From an uncultured Candidatus Melainabacteria bacterium (lineage in GTDB: Bacteria > Cyanobacteriota > Vampirovibrionia > Gastranaerophilales > Gastranaerophilaceae), in the NCBI GenBank assembly GCA_934675695.1, contig CAKURN010000125.1, positions 1 through 5,032 on the forward strand: 5,032 nt of DNA, read 5' to 3'. Both the position numbers and the translations under genes were made by a program. Below are positions 4,938-5,032 of the stretch, piece after piece. The notes beneath the pieces were generated by a model. That model ran no database searches. It had not been told where the DNA came from and saw only the letters and a program-made list of their open reading frames with translations. How positions within the stretch are numbered: the stretch's first letter is position 1; the number at the start of each line of letters is the position of its first letter.

Positions 4938-5032
4938 ATGACATTAGAAGTTAAAAATTTAGTAAAAACATTTGATAGAAAAAAAGTCTTGAATAATATT
5001 TCGTTCAAAGTTGAAAATGGTCATACATTGGG
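4938..5032 (+). CDS. mlaF: MlaF-like ABC transporter ATPase, N-terminal fragment
   Basis: The first 31 codons of an ABC ATPase are present before the window ends. The sequence M-T-L-E-V-K-N-L-V-K-T-F-D-R-K-K-V-L, then N-N-I-S-F-K-V-E-N-G, is the standard opening beta-sheet of an ABC nucleotide-binding domain. The Walker A motif would follow directly and lies outside. The family cannot be told from this piece alone; its place 15 bases behind mlaE makes it the MlaF energy-supplying subunit by context. GGTGA at 4931-4935 is a plausible but very close ribosome binding site. An in-frame GTG at 4932 would add two residues. Confidence 0.8.
   Translation, partial: MTLEVKNLVKTFDRKKVLNNISFKVENGHTL

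Overview
The window is the distal end of an AT-rich flagellar operon on the + strand, followed by the start of a separate lipid-transport operon. The organism looks like a flagellated, double-membraned (Gram-negative type) bacterium with low GC. FlgI (the P-ring protein) and an MlaE-type permease both imply an outer membrane. The flagellar proteins are rich in Lys, Asn and Ile encoded by A-rich codons. An AT-rich gut or environmental lineage such as the non-photosynthetic cyanobacteria (Gastranaerophilales/Melainabacteria) would fit, but this is a guess; the sequence alone does not fix the phylum.

Layout: the C-terminal part of flgI (60-323; the 59 bases before it do not read as FlgI), flgJ (351-683, rod-binding domain only), a small unrecognised protein in the flgM position (693-1001), flgN (1011-1397), flgK (1417-2946) and flgL (2970-3932). 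Gaps between these genes are 9-27 bases, so they are very likely co-transcribed. A clear intrinsic terminator follows flgL (3965-3994). About 130 AT-rich bases then lead to an mlaE-like ABC permease (4125-4922) and the first 31 codons of its ATPase partner (from 4938, running off the end).

How the genes work together: FlgI and FlgJ finish the P-ring and rod of the basal body. FlgN is the export chaperone for the two hook-filament junction proteins FlgK and FlgL, which are encoded immediately downstream. The small gene between flgJ and flgN is where Campylobacter and others keep flgM, the anti-sigma-28 factor, so it may link hook completion to late gene expression. The downstream pair belongs to the MlaE/MlaF (TGD1/TGD3-like) system, which moves phospholipids between the two membranes; it is functionally separate.

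No wholly new system is evident. The most interesting non-coding signals are: (1) three back-to-back perfect inverted repeats in the last 70 bases of flgN, ending just before the flgK ribosome binding site; (2) an 11-base stretch in the 3' untranslated region after flgL that is exactly complementary to the flgJ ribosome binding site (10 bases for flgN); (3) an identical 13-base leader in front of flgK and flgL; and (4) the uncharacterised FlgM-position protein.
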